Part shown: piece after piece, positions 10,485-23,519 of the stretch
How positions within the stretch are numbered: position 1 is the first letter of the stretch
Layout of the letters: every line of letters starts with the position of its first letter
NCBI GenBank assembly: GCA_008711295.1
Contig: VUYV01000004.1
Location: 3,569,129-3,633,128, forward strand
DNA length: 64,000 bases
DNA from: Anarhynchus alexandrinus
Taxonomy: Eukaryota; Chordata; Aves; Charadriiformes; Charadriidae
Reading direction: 5' to 3'
Position numbers and translations under genes: made by a program
The notes under the pieces: generated by a model
The model's database searches: none
Told to the model about the DNA's origin: nothing
The model's input: the letters and a program-made list of their open reading frames with translations, nothing else

Positions 10485-13400
10485 CTAATTGACAGGGTGA
10501 GAGAGAAAAATCTTTACTGACTGTAAAGCTGCTAGTCCTTGTATAACACCAATGAGGACTAGAGCATTTCTTAGGTTTGAATATCACGCTAATAACCACA
10601 TATAAATTACATCATGCAGCTTGCTGCTCTGTTCTAGTGGAGAGATCATGTACAAATTTTTTTTTGCCCATTTATGCTCCCAATTCAAGAAATCCAATCT
10701 TAATCCCATAGGTGATAAAAAAAGGATGTCTGCATTCACAGCAACAAATCTAGTTTTAGTCGTGATTAAATTCCCTCGATTTAAAGAGTTCCTTCACGCA
10801 TCAATGGACTTGCTGACCAAATTGTAAAAGCCCTAGGATAATTCACATATCATCTGTTCTTCACAGCTGTTTGTTACATCACATTGCAATTTAAAAGTCA
10901 TCAGCACTTAATTCTTGCAGGATGTTGCCATCATTGTATGATATTGCTAGCTGATGGAATTTGAAGCTTGCATTTTCTTAAACATTGTAAAAATAGACTA
11001 GCTAAAACCTTAATTGTCTTTTAAAATTAGTCCAAATATTTCAAGTTCTTATAAGTTTCCAATTATTTGGAAGATATGGAAGAAAAAGTATGTCATACTG
11101 AATTGCTAATGTTAAATAAGAGTGGCCTTTGTTAAACATCTAATAAACCAGATCATAAACAAAACTCATTGTATTTCCGAGGACAAATTTTCAAATGGAG
11201 TCATCTGACTGTCAGATTGCAGTAGAATATTTGAAGAATCAAATATTCTAAAAGTACCAGAATGCTAGAAATTACTGCATTCCTTCCCCCAGCAATACTA
11301 ACGAAGAAATAATTTCTGTGGTAGCAGATCAATTCCTATAGCTGTGTAACACGCTGGTATCGGTCAATCCCAGCAATGAGAAGAAAATGTCTACAATAAG
11401 CAATTTCTCCAAAGTGAAGATGGATTTGCCCTCCAAATACAAGATCCAATTTTTCCTCTTTTAATTCTTTGTTCTAGAGCTAAAAAGATTGTAGGGTGAA
11501 GCCTTTAGCAGTAATTCTCAGTGCCAAGCCCGTAAATGTTTTCAGATCCTTCAGATGCATTATATTACGATCATCTTATAAAAAAAGAGACTGCAGTTTC
11601 ACAATGTTTTTGTTTTCTTCTTGAAGTTAAAAAGATCATACTATATTCTAATGCTTCATTTTTCACATCTAAACTTTGTGGCTCTTATACTAAATTTTAT
11701 TATTTAATCAGTTCCGTTACAGCAGAATCTTGGTCCTGTTTTTCATAGAAAATCACTCCTGCACTCCTGTTCTCGGCTGTATTCAAGTAGACGTGGGGGT
11801 TGCACTGGCACAGTACTACAAACCTTGCCCGTGCCCAATGCCTTGTAGATTATCAAAGGCCAATACTGCTGGAATAAAGCCCTGGTTGCTCGGGCAATCA
11901 GACTACAGAGACCTAGCAAACTGTCTCCAAGCCTTATCCTTTGTGGTTCTAGTAACAGGAGTGCCTTCCTAAACAGCCACTCAATTATTTAAATAAATCT
12001 TGTAATTCAAGCACTACATTAATTAAGGTATAAAACATAACTAGGACATATTATATAAGCAATAATTATACAATTCTCCTTGCAATCAGTTAACTCTGTA
12101 TGGAACAGGGTATGTGTACACTATGTTCAATAACTGGCTGCATTTACACACGCACATTTCCAGTGAAACCCCTATGGCCATATATGCCACGCATCTGTGT
12201 TCATTATTTCACGTGTTCTCCAGCACTGCCTCTCTTGCAAATATCCCAAGCTGTCTCTGAATTTCAGGTTTATCTCCGATACTTACCTTCCTTGTCCTTA
12301 TTATCTATTTACAGAACAAATCACATCTTGCAGAAAACAATATGTTCAGATGTTTTTGTGACAAAAGGAAGAATCATTATTCCTATTTTATTCTTGGTTG
12401 ACAGACCCACTCACCCAGATGCTCAGAGGTATTGAGATATTTAGATGCATAAATACTTGTGAGGATCTAGGCAAGAAAAACTAACTTTCTAAGTCCAAGT
12501 TCAAAAAAAAGGGCTGTGAGACTGATACTGCACCACTGTTTCAGAATTGTGAACTGTGGAGTTTAAAATCAATATATCTTCCTACAAAACGACAGACATG
12601 AAGGATTTCCATTAGTAGCCATATCTAATGCTAATAAAAACCATTAATGTTACTTGCATTTGCTTGCAGTTTTTTTACTGTTATCTATGGAGTAAGGCAA
12701 GTCAACTGATAGAAAGGCGCAGACCTTTGATTGGGAATCAGCATGCAGAATAGCACGTGCTTCTGGAAGATACCAGCAGCACTTGAGCACTGTAACAAAA
12801 TTAGCAAACTAACAATTTCTTATGGAGAAAACCACCACAGATTAGGTTTCTCCAGTTGTCTCTACTTATTTCTTCATTAACAAACCGAGTGGTGAAAGTG
12901 TTTATCTTTCATAAACAATGCAAATGAGCAATTAAACTACAAATAGATATATCTCATGAAGCTATAAAATAAACATTTAATAACCAATTTACACTTAACA
13001 CACCACAGCTGTTTTGCCAGACATAGTTTAATTGCTGTTTCTCAAAGTAAATTTGTGACAGTGTTTTAAAGCAATGAGGAATTCTTTCAGCCTTACGTGA
13101 AAACTAAATTTGAAACCTAATCAGATCTGAGAATGCTTGCAGCCAGAGAGGTTTGAAATCTAGCTTTGAGGATGTACCTAGTAGATAAGAGAGCTTAATC
13201 TTTTTAGGCTTCAAGGAATATAACTTTAAGGGTTCCCAGCCTTCCAATGTTCATATCCAAACCTTCTATTTTGTAGAACTTGGTAAAGCAGAAACACTCC
13301 AGCCCACCTTTTAATGATCTGAAGTAGTAAGTCCACATGGGGCAGTAATTTGTACTCACATGGTAGATACCCCAAAGTTTATTTACCAAGGTTAAATATG

Positions 13401-14453
13401 AAGTATAGTTATGAGAAGAGTGAAGTTGATCTTGGTCCCTTACAAACACTCTAAACTTTTTACCCTGTGCCTTCTTAATAAGATCACTAGTCCTGTTAGA
13501 AAATCTTGGCCTCTTTGTGTCTAAGAATAATTTTAATTGTATACAACGGTAGCGATGCATCTCACCCACAAGCACATCTTGTAAGAACAGCAGGATTGTA
13601 TGTATTCCAAAAATGGGAACCACTGTATGTGAAGGTGGAACCAAATCAACTCCTGAAGCCACATATTTAGAACACTGGAAATTTGGAGCAATGTTTATAC
13701 ATTTATAAATACTTGAACTTCTATAATAAACTGAACCAAAGTTCCAGAAAATCTCAGAACTGGTACGAGCAGGAACGCTGTTGCTTGGACCCTTCAACAT
13801 GGGAGGTCAGGTGTTTGGCTAACAAGATTATTTGGACATGCTAAGATATAAGAAAATACCTCTTTGCTAGAATTTACATCTCTCTTGAAAGTAATATAAT
13901 GAATTACTCTATATTTGTTTTCACTGGGATCAGACTAAAAGCTGCACAGATGTGCAAAATTCTTCTGGCAACATCCTTCTATTCATTACAGCGGGCCAAG
14001 TACATACACTGTTAGGTTTCTGCTAATTGGGATTACAGGTTATGGCTTTTATGGAACACAAAAATCCTTCCCCTTTTCCCTTTTTTCACAACATGTTTTC
14101 ATATGCAGTAGTAACACATCACACAGAAAAAGCCCAGACCCCAAACACGACATTCCAGTCACATTTCTATTTCATTTTTTTCAGCTTCAGTTTTTTTCAG
14201 TTTCTAGTGCTTAAGACTTCTGGCCGGGATAACAATCTATAGATGCACGGTGCCAAGCATTCGGTCCCCATGGGACAGTGTTGTGCTCCAGTAACAGGGC
14301 ATTCATCTGCCTCCCCACGATTTAGCTGCTTGTCAGTATAGTTTACCAATACGGCTACAATAATCAGACAGTGACCTGGATAGTCTGCTGAGCTTCATAA
14401 AATACTTGTGTCATGCCAGACACCTGACACAGTTACAAGGCCAGGCTACTTAC
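10485..14453 (-). other. RIMBP2 intron with a long unexplained ORF
   Basis: Contains a minus-strand ATG-to-stop ORF of 198 codons at 13204-13800 (listed separately). Otherwise AT-rich unique sequence with nothing recognised. Confidence 0.8.
13204..13800 (-). other. Unexplained intronic ORF, 198 codons
   Basis: The longest open frame in the window that is not an exon of RIMBP2. It begins MLKGPSNSVPARTSSEIF and ends RLGTLKVIFLEA. There is no signal peptide, clear membrane helix, repeat or motif I know. The start context is weak (pyrimidine at -3), no minus-strand poly(A) signal follows closely, and composition is like the intron around it. It could be chance, a decayed mobile-element fragment or, least likely, an intronic gene. 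I do not recognise it and assign no function. Confidence 0.2.
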
Positions 14454-14603
14454 TTGCTTTCCAAGTTCTGACCCTTTCAGGAAATCATCAACTGAAGCCC
14501 CCCTTCTTTTGACATTAGGAGAATCATAGCCATCTTCCTCATCATCTGAGTTAGCGTACTGGGCTGCATTACTCCTTTCGCTAAAAACACTCCTCCTCTC
14601 CAT
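14454..14603 (-). CDS. RIMBP2: RIMBP2 exon, Ser/acidic linker with KRRGAS
   Basis: Exactly 50 codons, phase 0-0, acceptor tgctttgttag, donor gtaagt. It reads MERRSVFSERSNAAQYANSD, then DEEDGYDSPNV and KRRGASVDDFLKGSELGKQ. The human protein has the near-identical block SDEEDAYDSPDFKRRGASVDDFLKGSELGKQ, so identity is firm. The methionine at the first codon is coincidental, because the upstream exon at 16740-17207 runs straight into it. The KRRGAS motif has Arg at -3 from Ser, a common basophilic-kinase context. Confidence 0.95.
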
Positions 14604-16739
14604 CTAACAAAGCAACAAAAAATGGAAAATTGTGAAGCAGACTCATTCCTGCAAACAATGGAAGAAATGGCAAATATAAGACATAAGGACTCAAGAACAC
14701 AAAATTTAAATATGCTCATGCTTTAAAGCAATGTTAGTTTCCCCTGACTGTAACCTTTTAGGAGTTTTCAAGAATTTTTGGCTTGTCGTATTTCTCTCAC
14801 TCATAAACAATTATATGCCTTTATGTGACCATCAGCTCAGCTGCTACCTTTCTTCCCTGTACCCCTTATGTCAAAATTCTCAGTATTCTACAGTCAGAGT
14901 ATGCTACTGAAGCCCCCAATTTCCCCCTGGCAGTGGGCTAGCAGACAACCTACCCACTACAGCATTTTTGACCTCACTACAAAAAAAAAAAGCTATAGGA
15001 TGAGCCTTTGTGCTCTTCCTCTGCTCTGAGGTGGCACTCACCCTCAGCTAGTGAGTCCCGCTGCTTACTCTCATGACAGTAGCCATCAGCCATCTAACAG
15101 GCTGAGTGAAGGGCAGGGAGAAAACACACAGTTTCTTCTGCAAGGGAAGAATTTCTACTACTGGGGACTAAACCTGACAAATATCATTGGCAGAATTTGA
15201 TTGAATTTAGAGTGAATCCATCTGAAAACGTCTGTCCAGATCCCTAAATTAAACATTTCAGGCATCACTAAAATTAATGTAATTAAACATGGTTCAGAGC
15301 ATATGTTATGTCAGCAATTTTCAAAACCAGAAAATGTATTTCAATGCTCTTTCCCTGTATGCTTGTTAAATCAACTTTCACTTTACAGTGCCAAAGAAAC
15401 TAAATGCCTTTTCTCCCTCTACTACATTTATTGCCGTTTGCTTTATTTATAAAGAAAAGGAAGAAATATACACATGCATACGTATGCATTTAAGCAGACC
15501 TTATTGATCCAGAATTATTCAGCTTCCCAAAAGCTGTATCATCACCCACTGGCTCAATTCTGTCCCAAACAGGGACAGTCAGTAAGTTGGGGCTGTTAAG
15601 ACATGTGCGAACTGTCAAAATTAATGGAGTTATTTTGGAGGTACAATGGGAGACGAAAGACCGGAAATAAAACCTGATGACTGCCAGATGAAGGATCAAG
15701 ATCATATATGAAAAAAGTGACACTGGAGCTTGAAACAAGTAGAGGAGAGTTGTGAGCAGTTTGTGATGAGTATTTAAGTATTGTATGCTCGGGCAGGAAA
15801 ACCAGAGGATGTTGTCAGGATGCATACACATCAGCTATGCTGACCCACGTGCCTCCAATATGGGATTCAAACCAACTAGCAAACATCTAAGTCACTACAG
15901 CAGCCCATGGGTCATAATGGTCTCAAAACCAGGGAGTCTCCTTTGGGCAGTGATGCTTCTAGCAGCTACAAAAGCAGCTGTAATGAAAAGCTTTCAAATG
16001 GCAGCTATGTTGAAGCAGTTTTAAACTTCTGTGAAGGTGTAGCACTGAGAAAGGGGCACTCTTGAAGGGCAGATATGTAACATTGCCCGTGGATCCATGA
16101 CAGCACACAAAATAGTGCTTTACATACATCTAACCTGCTACTTGCTATTTTGAGAAAGCGGATGGTTTTAGAATACAACCACTTCTCTTATCTGACTGCT
16201 GGTCATATTCCCTTATAGAAACGAGACTCTGTCCTCATTCTGTAAACTGTCAAACAGACTAGCTCTCACAGTAAGTCTGCTCAGGACTTTTGTCTATCTA
16301 CCTGTTTCCAGACCCATTTTTAAACTGCCTTTTATTGGTTTGGTCTCTTTCAAAGTACTTCAGTACTCTGACTTTTCTCACGTGGGCACAAGCCTCCCTT
16401 TTGACTCCTACAGGATCCAAGCACAAACTTTGATGATTACTATTTTTTTTTTTATTTTCAGAAGTAAGGCTCTGCATTTTTGGAGACAACGTTTCTAGTG
16501 GTGTTATGGGGTTTCTGCTGCTGATCAAAGGCTGATAAACGTTCTTTTATGGTTACAAGCATATTTGTGGAAGATGGCACACAATTTTCGCACACTGCTG
16601 CTTCTCAAACTATGGATCTTCAGGGTTTAGGAATGAGTAGCTGCTCCTTAAAGCATATGATACACAAAACTCTTTGATGGAAAGTGCTAAAATTAATAAA
16701 GCCAGCTCAAAAAAGCCTTAAGTAAGCATTTGCCTTTAC
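14604..16739 (-). other. RIMBP2 intron
   Basis: Unique AT-rich sequence with short A/T homopolymers (for example near 14980 and 16442). Nothing else supported. Confidence 0.8.
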
Positions 16740-17207
16740 CCTATTGCTCTCTGCAACTCGTTGTGCAGCTTCTCTTGCCATGGCTTTTGCGACGGTATTG
16801 GGGATTGGTGTGCCTTGCGGTTGAGGGAGTATTCGGTTAGGCGATGGAGACCTCCTCCCCTGAAGCGGGCCATGAAAGTTAGGGGCAGGTGGCTCAAGCG
16901 TGTGTCCATGAACAGGGGATGCCGAACGAGTCTGCTCCCATGACTCATCCATTTTTAAATGTGGACCTAAATGTTCTTCTTTGGTTTCTGGGGCTCCGGC
17001 ACTTGCTAATGGCTTAGATTTGGGAGCAGTTCTGGGGTGAGGGGTTGGAGGCACCAGTAGGTCAGATGGAATGGCAGCAACAGAAGAGTCCACTGATTCG
17101 CCTTGTGCAGAGAGTGTTCGAACTGTAAGCTCCTTTGCTTCCAAACTCCTCAGTCTCATTAGCTCCACCAACGTGTTCTCTGCTGTTGGAAAGATCACCT
17201 CCGCCAC
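16740..17207 (-). CDS. RIMBP2: RIMBP2 exon, second half of FN3-III plus Pro-rich linker
   Basis: A 468-bp exon, phase 0-0, acceptor tttgtgtactcag, donor gtaaag. It starts VAEVIFPTAENTLVELMRLR, the C-terminal strands of the third FN3 domain, through LTVRTLSAQGESVDSSVAAI. A proline-rich linker follows (LLVPPTPHPRTAPKSKPL), then RRSPSPNRILPQPQGTPIP and the Ala/Arg-rich VAKAMAREAAQRVAESNR. These blocks correspond one for one with human RIM-BP2. The linker is probably unstructured, with SP and PxxP-type sites that could be kinase or SH3 targets (inference). Confidence 0.95.
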
Positions 17208-17589
17208 CTGAGTACACAAACAAGCAACTTACTAGAATGAAGACATCTGTTTCCATCCCCTCAACCCCACTAAAGTACAATCTTCAAAGTCTTCACATGG
17301 AGTGAAGTATTGCCAACATGGAGTGGGCTGCAAGAGCCCGTATTAAGGCTTAACACCAATTACCACCAGTTGTCTTTAATCCTTTCAACCCCTTTTGTCC
17401 CCAAGCTTAAGTGCTTATAGAAAGGAAGCTAATGAGCAAGTTATGCACAAACAAAAGAGTAGGTTCTACTGAAAGCTGAGAAAGCCCTGCACACATTCAA
17501 GTGCTGTCACATGTTTATCGTTGCCTTTACCTGTCAGTTCAAATTCACTTAATGTAGATGATCACTGTAACGCTGGAAGGAGAACTCAC
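17208..17589 (-). other. RIMBP2 short intron inside FN3-III
   Basis: 382-bp phase 0 intron splitting the third FN3 domain. No internal feature seen. Confidence 0.9.
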
Positions 17590-17741
17590 CCGTTGACCTT
17601 TCGCATAAACACCATAGCCTGTGACATTGGCGCCATGGGAGGTCCCTGTTGCTGTCAGAGTTGGTGGTTTCCAGGACACCTGTATGGCTGCTGGGGTGGA
17701 CCCAGCCCGTACAGTAACATCTTGAGGTGGAGCTGGAGGAC
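17590..17741 (-). CDS. RIMBP2: RIMBP2 exon, first half of FN3-III
   Basis: A 152-bp exon, phase 1 in and phase 0 out, acceptor tgtctttcttag, donor gtgagt. It encodes GPPAPPQDVTVRAGSTPAAI, then QVSWKPPTLTATGTSHGANV and TGYGVYAKGQR. The signature SW..P, the central GY.VYAKG and the Pro-rich A-strand mark an FN3 fold. The domain is completed by the next exon (VAEVIF...), only 382 bp of intron away. Confidence 0.96.
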
Positions 17742-20700
17742 CTAAGAAAGACAAGACTGGTCACTGTTGAGCTTTAGATCAGAAGTCTGTATGTCAACTG
17801 ATATACCTGCAGGTTGGAAACTACAGACATCAAAGCAATTCTTTTTTTTTTTTCTTTCAGAAGAAAAAACATCTTTATTGCAGTTATTATGTAAAACCAG
17901 AAGCATAGGCTCAGCAGGTCATGGAGCCAGGAACTGACGCTCAGCTTACAGCCATTAACTAAACGGTATTTCTTTGCAAGATGGTCTGTACTTGTAACTT
18001 GCTCTGGACCTATTTTTATCCCTCCAGGCTGCATAACTGCTACTTGCTCTGAATGCAGAAGATGTTAACAGAAAAACGCAGGGAGAAAAAGGCCCAGGAG
18101 TGGCACTGTTAGTGGAAAACTGCTGCAGGTGATAGCAAGTGACTTTTTGGTATATATCTCTGCACTGAGTGCACACTAAATACTCAGAAATTAGTTTCAA
18201 ATTCTGTCTCTCTGGACCATCAGTGGCTCCAAGTCACAATTTATGGGCCAGAAGCACACTGACACTAAAGTGCAATGTGGACTGCAAGCCGAAACTTTAA
18301 CATTTTCAACCAGCAGCATGCTGGTTTAAAGGACAACTGGACTCAAAGTCTTTTCTCTGCACTGAAGAAGAAAATATACCTAGCAAACTTTTAAGGCATT
18401 TAAAGTATGTTAGTGTAATAGCACACCAAATACATCCTTAATTAAAAGACATTATTACCCTACTATAAATAGCTCTACTTTGGACAGAAAGCCAAAGTAA
18501 AAATATCCTAGAGATTATTAGTTCATGCATATTTCAGGCATCCTGTTGTGTTAATTTAACAGTCAAACCCTGAGAAGTGTTTCATGCTAAAACATTTCAG
18601 AAGCAGGTTCAGCTGTAGCTGTCTCTGCATAATAGCTGGGAGAATACAAACCTTGGTTGCTGTGAGTTTGCTTTAAACCAGTGAACTAAGCAAAACCAAT
18701 TTCTGTTTATCTACCAAAAAAGCTACAAATATTTTAACTCTGTGCATTTGCTGCTAACAAACAGATCATGATACAAGTGTAAATATCACACGAGCCTCAA
18801 CCTCCAGATACGCTGGCAAACCGTCAGTGCATTTCAGTAGTTTGCTGTCACTAAATTTCATCCTCTAGAGGGCATGGAAATAAAATTATGGTCATGATCA
18901 GGACACTACAGGCACAACATGAAATTTTTGCCTATACCATCCCTTGCACCTATAATGTATTTTTAACTTGCAACTTCAAAGTATGCAAACTGACCTAATA
19001 CTATTCTTGGCCAAGAAATAGATTTTGATTTAGGATTGAATTTCAACTTCCCTGATCATCCTATTTTATTGACAGCCAACATTCCCAATCCAGTAAACCT
19101 CCTCAGTTTACAAGAAAGAATGCATCTGATCTAGTCTGACATCTTGTCAATGACAGTGACATTAATCTGCTCCTGCCTTCCTTCCATTCTCCCAAAACCA
19201 AACAATCCCCAGGGAGCCTAACTCAACCTTCACAGGCTGTAGCAGAGATAGGTTTAATAAACTGTAATGCTCAAGGCTTAGTATGGTTTCTATTTTCCCC
19301 CATCATTAAATGGGAGATTAATCTCGATGACCTTTGATGGTCTTGGTCATCAACACAAGTGTTTGTTTAATTCTGTTACAGTTTGGTCTTCATGAATTTA
19401 TTACCTAAATTAGTTCAAAAACCATAACAGTCCCATTGGTCCTGATCCTGTCAATACTTACGTCTGGTTTTAGATCTGAGTGCCTAAAAGAGAACTACTT
19501 CTATTTTAACTTAAGCAATTCTAATGCTTTGATGAATCAAGAAGAGGAGTTTAATTGCTCAGCAACTAAAAAGCTGTCACGCAGCTTTGGTCTGACAGGA
19601 AGCAATGTGTTTTCAAGTATAAATCATGCAAAACATGATATATCTATGCAAAGAGAAAAATGAAAAGGTGACCTCTAATTGTCCTGTACTTTTCATGCAA
19701 CTGCTCTCTCTAGCTTTGAAATGTGAGCAGTTTTCCCAAGTGTGTTTTTGCTTAATGTATTCCTAAAAAAACCCCTGAGATTGATACAGTGTGAAAATTT
19801 TAAAATATTCACTGATCTCCACTGCCTTTTTGGTATAAGTGGCTGATGGTATCCTTTTCTATAAGGATATCACTGAACACACTAGTGAAGAGCAGAGCTT
19901 CGCAGCTTCAACCGAAGCGAGCCCATGTATTCCTTTGTAAACATTTCTGAAGCCCTGAGAAAAATGTCAGTACAAACGTTAGCAGGCGCCTGTGGCCAGT
20001 TACGTTGCAGTGCATGCTGCACCGTCTGCTAAACCTGACATTCACAGCTGAAGGTTTATGCGGCATCGCTCACCCCCATGCATCTTCTAGAGAAGCACAA
20101 TAACAAAAGATTTCCTTCACACAGAATATCTGTATTGCGCTCTCAGCATGCTCTAAAATCATCTTTGAAACATCTTCCTTACAATGTAGATCAACTGAAA
20201 GTATTTAAGGTGGAAAAATAATTCCGAGTCTGAGAGAAAAACCAGTATTAGTCACATTAAAGACATTTTATCTTTTCTCTTTCAACTTCTTTCTTTTAAC
20301 TGTAGTTTGGATGAAGAGATATGTGATTACTCAAAGCCAGTAATATTTCATAGAATCATAGAATGGTTTAGGTTGGAAAGGACCTTGAAGATCACTGAGT
20401 TCCAACCCCCCTGCCATAGGCAGGGACACCTCCCACTAGACCAGGTTGCCCAAGGCCACGTCCAGCCTGGCCTTGAACACCTCCAGGGATGGGGCCTCAA
20501 CAACCTCTCTGGGCAACCTGGTCCAGTGCCTCACCACCCTCAAAGTGAAAAACTTCTTCCTAATGTTCAATCTAAACCTGCCCTCTTCCAGTTTGAAGCC
20601 ATTCCCCCTCGTCCTATCACTACATGCCCTTTGCAAGAGAAAAACATGACACACTATGATAGTAATTCCCATTGCTGACTCTGATTTCATGGGCAACCTT

Positions 20701-22288
20701 TTCCCTTTGTTTCAATGACTTTTGAAATACAAGCATCGGCCTCTAATCACTTCAACAGTTGCTATTTTATTTTTCTATATAAAAGTGAAAAGTTGACATG
20801 CTTTTGTAAAAATGCTCTCTGTGAAATGAAGCGGTGGGGAAGATTCTGGGATCTCTGGATCTAAAAGCAGAGATTTCGTTGCATTCTAACTCCTCAATAG
20901 AGAACAGCTTGTTTATTGCTTTAGCATACTTTAGCAACTAGAGGGAGATACAGCATGTTAAGTGTTTTGCCTGAAAAAAACCTCACTCAAAAGGCCTTTC
21001 CCAAATAACAAAGAAATGAACATATCTAATAAGTTCAAGCCACCATCTAGGCAGTATCGCCCAACTCCCACAGAACGTATACGAAGTTTAAAATGCCCCC
21101 TCTCCTAGCAGAGTCTGTAATAGCGCTACCACTTATCTCACTGAAATGATTTAAGACAAAAGAGTAAATGCCCGAGCTGAGGACATTTTTACTGAAACTA
21201 TAAATCAACAGCATCAAAAGCAGTAGACATACAAGCTTAACTCTCTCTCTACTCAACCAGCATTACCATCCTGCATGTCTCCTTACATATAAGTCACGCA
21301 AGCCAAGGAAGAGACCAGAACTAATTCCTGTCTCTTTGCTAGAATCAAATCCCAGCAGGGAGTCAATTAAACCATGGCACAGTACATGCTATTGAAATGT
21401 CAGTTGCCAGGAGTCACTTGTACTTGACTGTCCCTGCTTCAGAGGCATTCAGTGCTCTGAAAGTCTGCATATACAAGGAGTCTTCTACTTGTCCTTGATT
21501 AGATGACCTTGGTTAGATGAATCTATAAGGACCGATGTTAAAATTTTTCGGGTACTGCCATACACCCCCAAAATGATGAGATTATCCTTTAAAGCGCTAC
21601 ATTATTTCAGCTCTAATTTTCAACATTACTTCACTGTTCTTAAATACTGGGAAATGACTTGTAACACTTACCACCGTTCCTAATGTAAAAGCAAGGTGGG
21701 AAAATACCTCAGACTTTCCAAAACAAGAACAATTTGCTATCTTTACAAACTCAAATTGTACAATGTGATTACAACTTCACAATCAAAATGCATTTACATC
21801 CCCTAACTGACTGTGTGGTCCTCTAAGATGCGTGCGTTGTTTTTCATTACAGAAAAGGGCTGGATCATCCCTGTAAAAAGCACTTTAAGACACACAAATA
21901 ACATACAAATAACACGTCAGAAGTAATAATTGGTTTTTAACCAGTGGTGTTCACACCAATGAAAATAAATTGCTACCAGCAATACTATAACTGAACAAAT
22001 TAAGTACAAACGGAGATTAATCTGATAAAACACTTAGTGTGTGATCTGTGATGATGATAAGCATGGCTTTCCCTTGTTTATCTCCCAAAAATGCTTCAGT
22101 CTTTACCCAGGAACAAAGAATGCAGGACAGAAATTAATTTTAGATACCATAAATATATAATATAATCCCCAGTCTGCTCAGAAATGTGACAGGGATTACA
22201 GCATAAAGCTAAAGGTTAGATTAATTTATCTAGAATTTTCAGAGAAACTTAACTGGAGAGTTTTGGGGTAGGGAGCAAAATATCAAAC
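17742..22288 (-). other. RIMBP2 intron carrying a CR1 element
   Basis: Phase 1 intron between FN3-II and FN3-III. It contains a CR1 3' fragment at 20347-20690. A modest CpG cluster is visible around 19975-20070. The remainder is unique AT-rich sequence. Confidence 0.85.
20347..20690 (-). mobile_element. CR1 LINE, 5'-truncated 3' end
   Basis: The element lies on the minus strand. Its 3' tail at 20347-20365 reads, on that strand, as two ATTCTATG-type units, the microsatellite tail that marks CR1. The body encodes the C-terminal end of the CR1 reverse transcriptase ORF, still open from about 20640 to 20436: [57 protein letters not shown]. The 3' UTR that follows includes the conserved block around GGTCCCTTCCAACC. 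Only a few hundred bases remain and most of the polymerase is missing, so it is immobile. CR1 is the dominant avian LINE. Confidence 0.95.
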
Positions 22289-23098
22289 CTGCTGGCAATG
22301 TAGAAAATTCCACAAAGGCTTCCTTTTTTTCTCGTTGTTCCAGAGGAAGCTGCCAGGGCATCTGATGGGGCTTTGCCATGACCTTCACCTTGTAGGCCAT
22401 ATTGGGCTTCAAATTAAAAAAATGGTACTTGTAGCTAGCAGCCTTGACAATGTCAAATTCTTCTTCATTAAGAAAGATCACATGACTGTAATTACTATTT
22501 GTAGGGAGCCAAGACAGCTCAGCAGAAATCTGGGTTATGTTGTCCACTTTAAGATTAGAGGGGGCTACTATGACATCCTTCCCAACTAACAAAGTGCACT
22601 GCAGTTCATCTGAGTTACCCTTGTTTGTAATGCTCTGAATTGATATTCGGTATGTACAAGTAGAAATGTTAAGCTTTTCTATAAGAGCTTTCGTTCTGCT
22701 TCCCAAGGCTATGTTCATCCGAACTTCTTTATCAACCAGAACATTGTAGCTGCTAATGGTTCCCCATCCGGGTGGCACTACCGGTGGCTCCCAGCCCACA
22801 ATGACACTTTTGGCTAGTTGTTTAATAAGGGTGATTTTTCTAGGATAAGGCACAATGTCTTCTCCAATTTCATCAATGTTCACATCCAGAGTCCCTGCGC
22901 CATTGCTGATTACACTAGAGTCTATGTGACTTGGTGGACTTATCTCCAAGAGATCTCCTTCCAAAGTAGGACCTGAATGGTTGATAAAATTCTGATCTTG
23001 TTCACTGCTTAATGTGCTTGATAACCGGGTCTCATTGTCTTGAACAAAATCCACAAAATTTGAAGGGACTAGTCCTCTTTGTCCATCTAGAAGTTCCC
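22289..23098 (-). CDS. RIMBP2: RIMBP2 exon, end of SH3-I plus FN3-I and FN3-II
   Basis: The largest coding exon here, 810 bp, entering and leaving at phase 1. Acceptor is ctttctcaccag; donor gtttga is weak. It begins by closing SH3-I (ELLDGQRGLVPSNFVDFVQD). An acidic linker with DQNFINHSG and LDVNIDEIGEDIVPYPR follows. FN3-I starts at KITLIKQLAKSVIVGWEPP and contains PPGWGTISSYNVLVD and the TCTYRISIQSI strand. FN3-II starts at APSNLKVDNITQISAELSWL and ends EQREKKEAFVEFSTLPAG. Protein identity to human RIM-BP2 is obvious throughout. The central FN3 array and SH3 domains form the interaction platform of RIM-BPs; SH3-I belongs to the RIM/CaV-binding group (family knowledge). Confidence 0.97.
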
Positions 23099-23519
23099 CT
23101 GGTGAGAAAGAACAATGCCATTACAATCCTTGAAGGAGCATGCCTCCCACATGTCAATGCCTTGCAAGTGGATAAGATAAGGAAGAAGACATAAGTGAAA
23201 ACTGTACACAAACAACATTCACAGTTTGAGAATGTAAAGGCTCAGTGAGGCAAAAACCTGAACTGCCAGTAAGCTTTCTTGTCAACTTAAATCTTGCCAG
23301 TAGGAAAAGCTGACAATATAAAATATCTTATAATTAGCTATGCCTGCAAGGAGCAGCTTTGCTGGTGCAGAAACTCTGTTAATTAACACAATGATGATAG
23401 AGGTAATTTTAGCAACTGATTTGGTAGTAGATGAAGGAAAGAATTGGGAGCGTGTTTGACAGACGAACTGATTTGAATCTGCATGAATTAGCATGAATTC
23501 ACAGATTAAAAAAAAATAC
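23099..23519 (-). other. RIMBP2 short intron inside SH3-I
   Basis: 421-bp phase 1 intron. A run of A at about 23509-23516 lies directly beside the donor of the upstream exon. No other feature. Confidence 0.9.

Noticed and set aside
20307..20678. Plus-strand ORF overlapping the CR1 element.
   Set aside because: It is the antisense shadow of CR1. The informative frame is the minus-strand reverse-transcriptase end.
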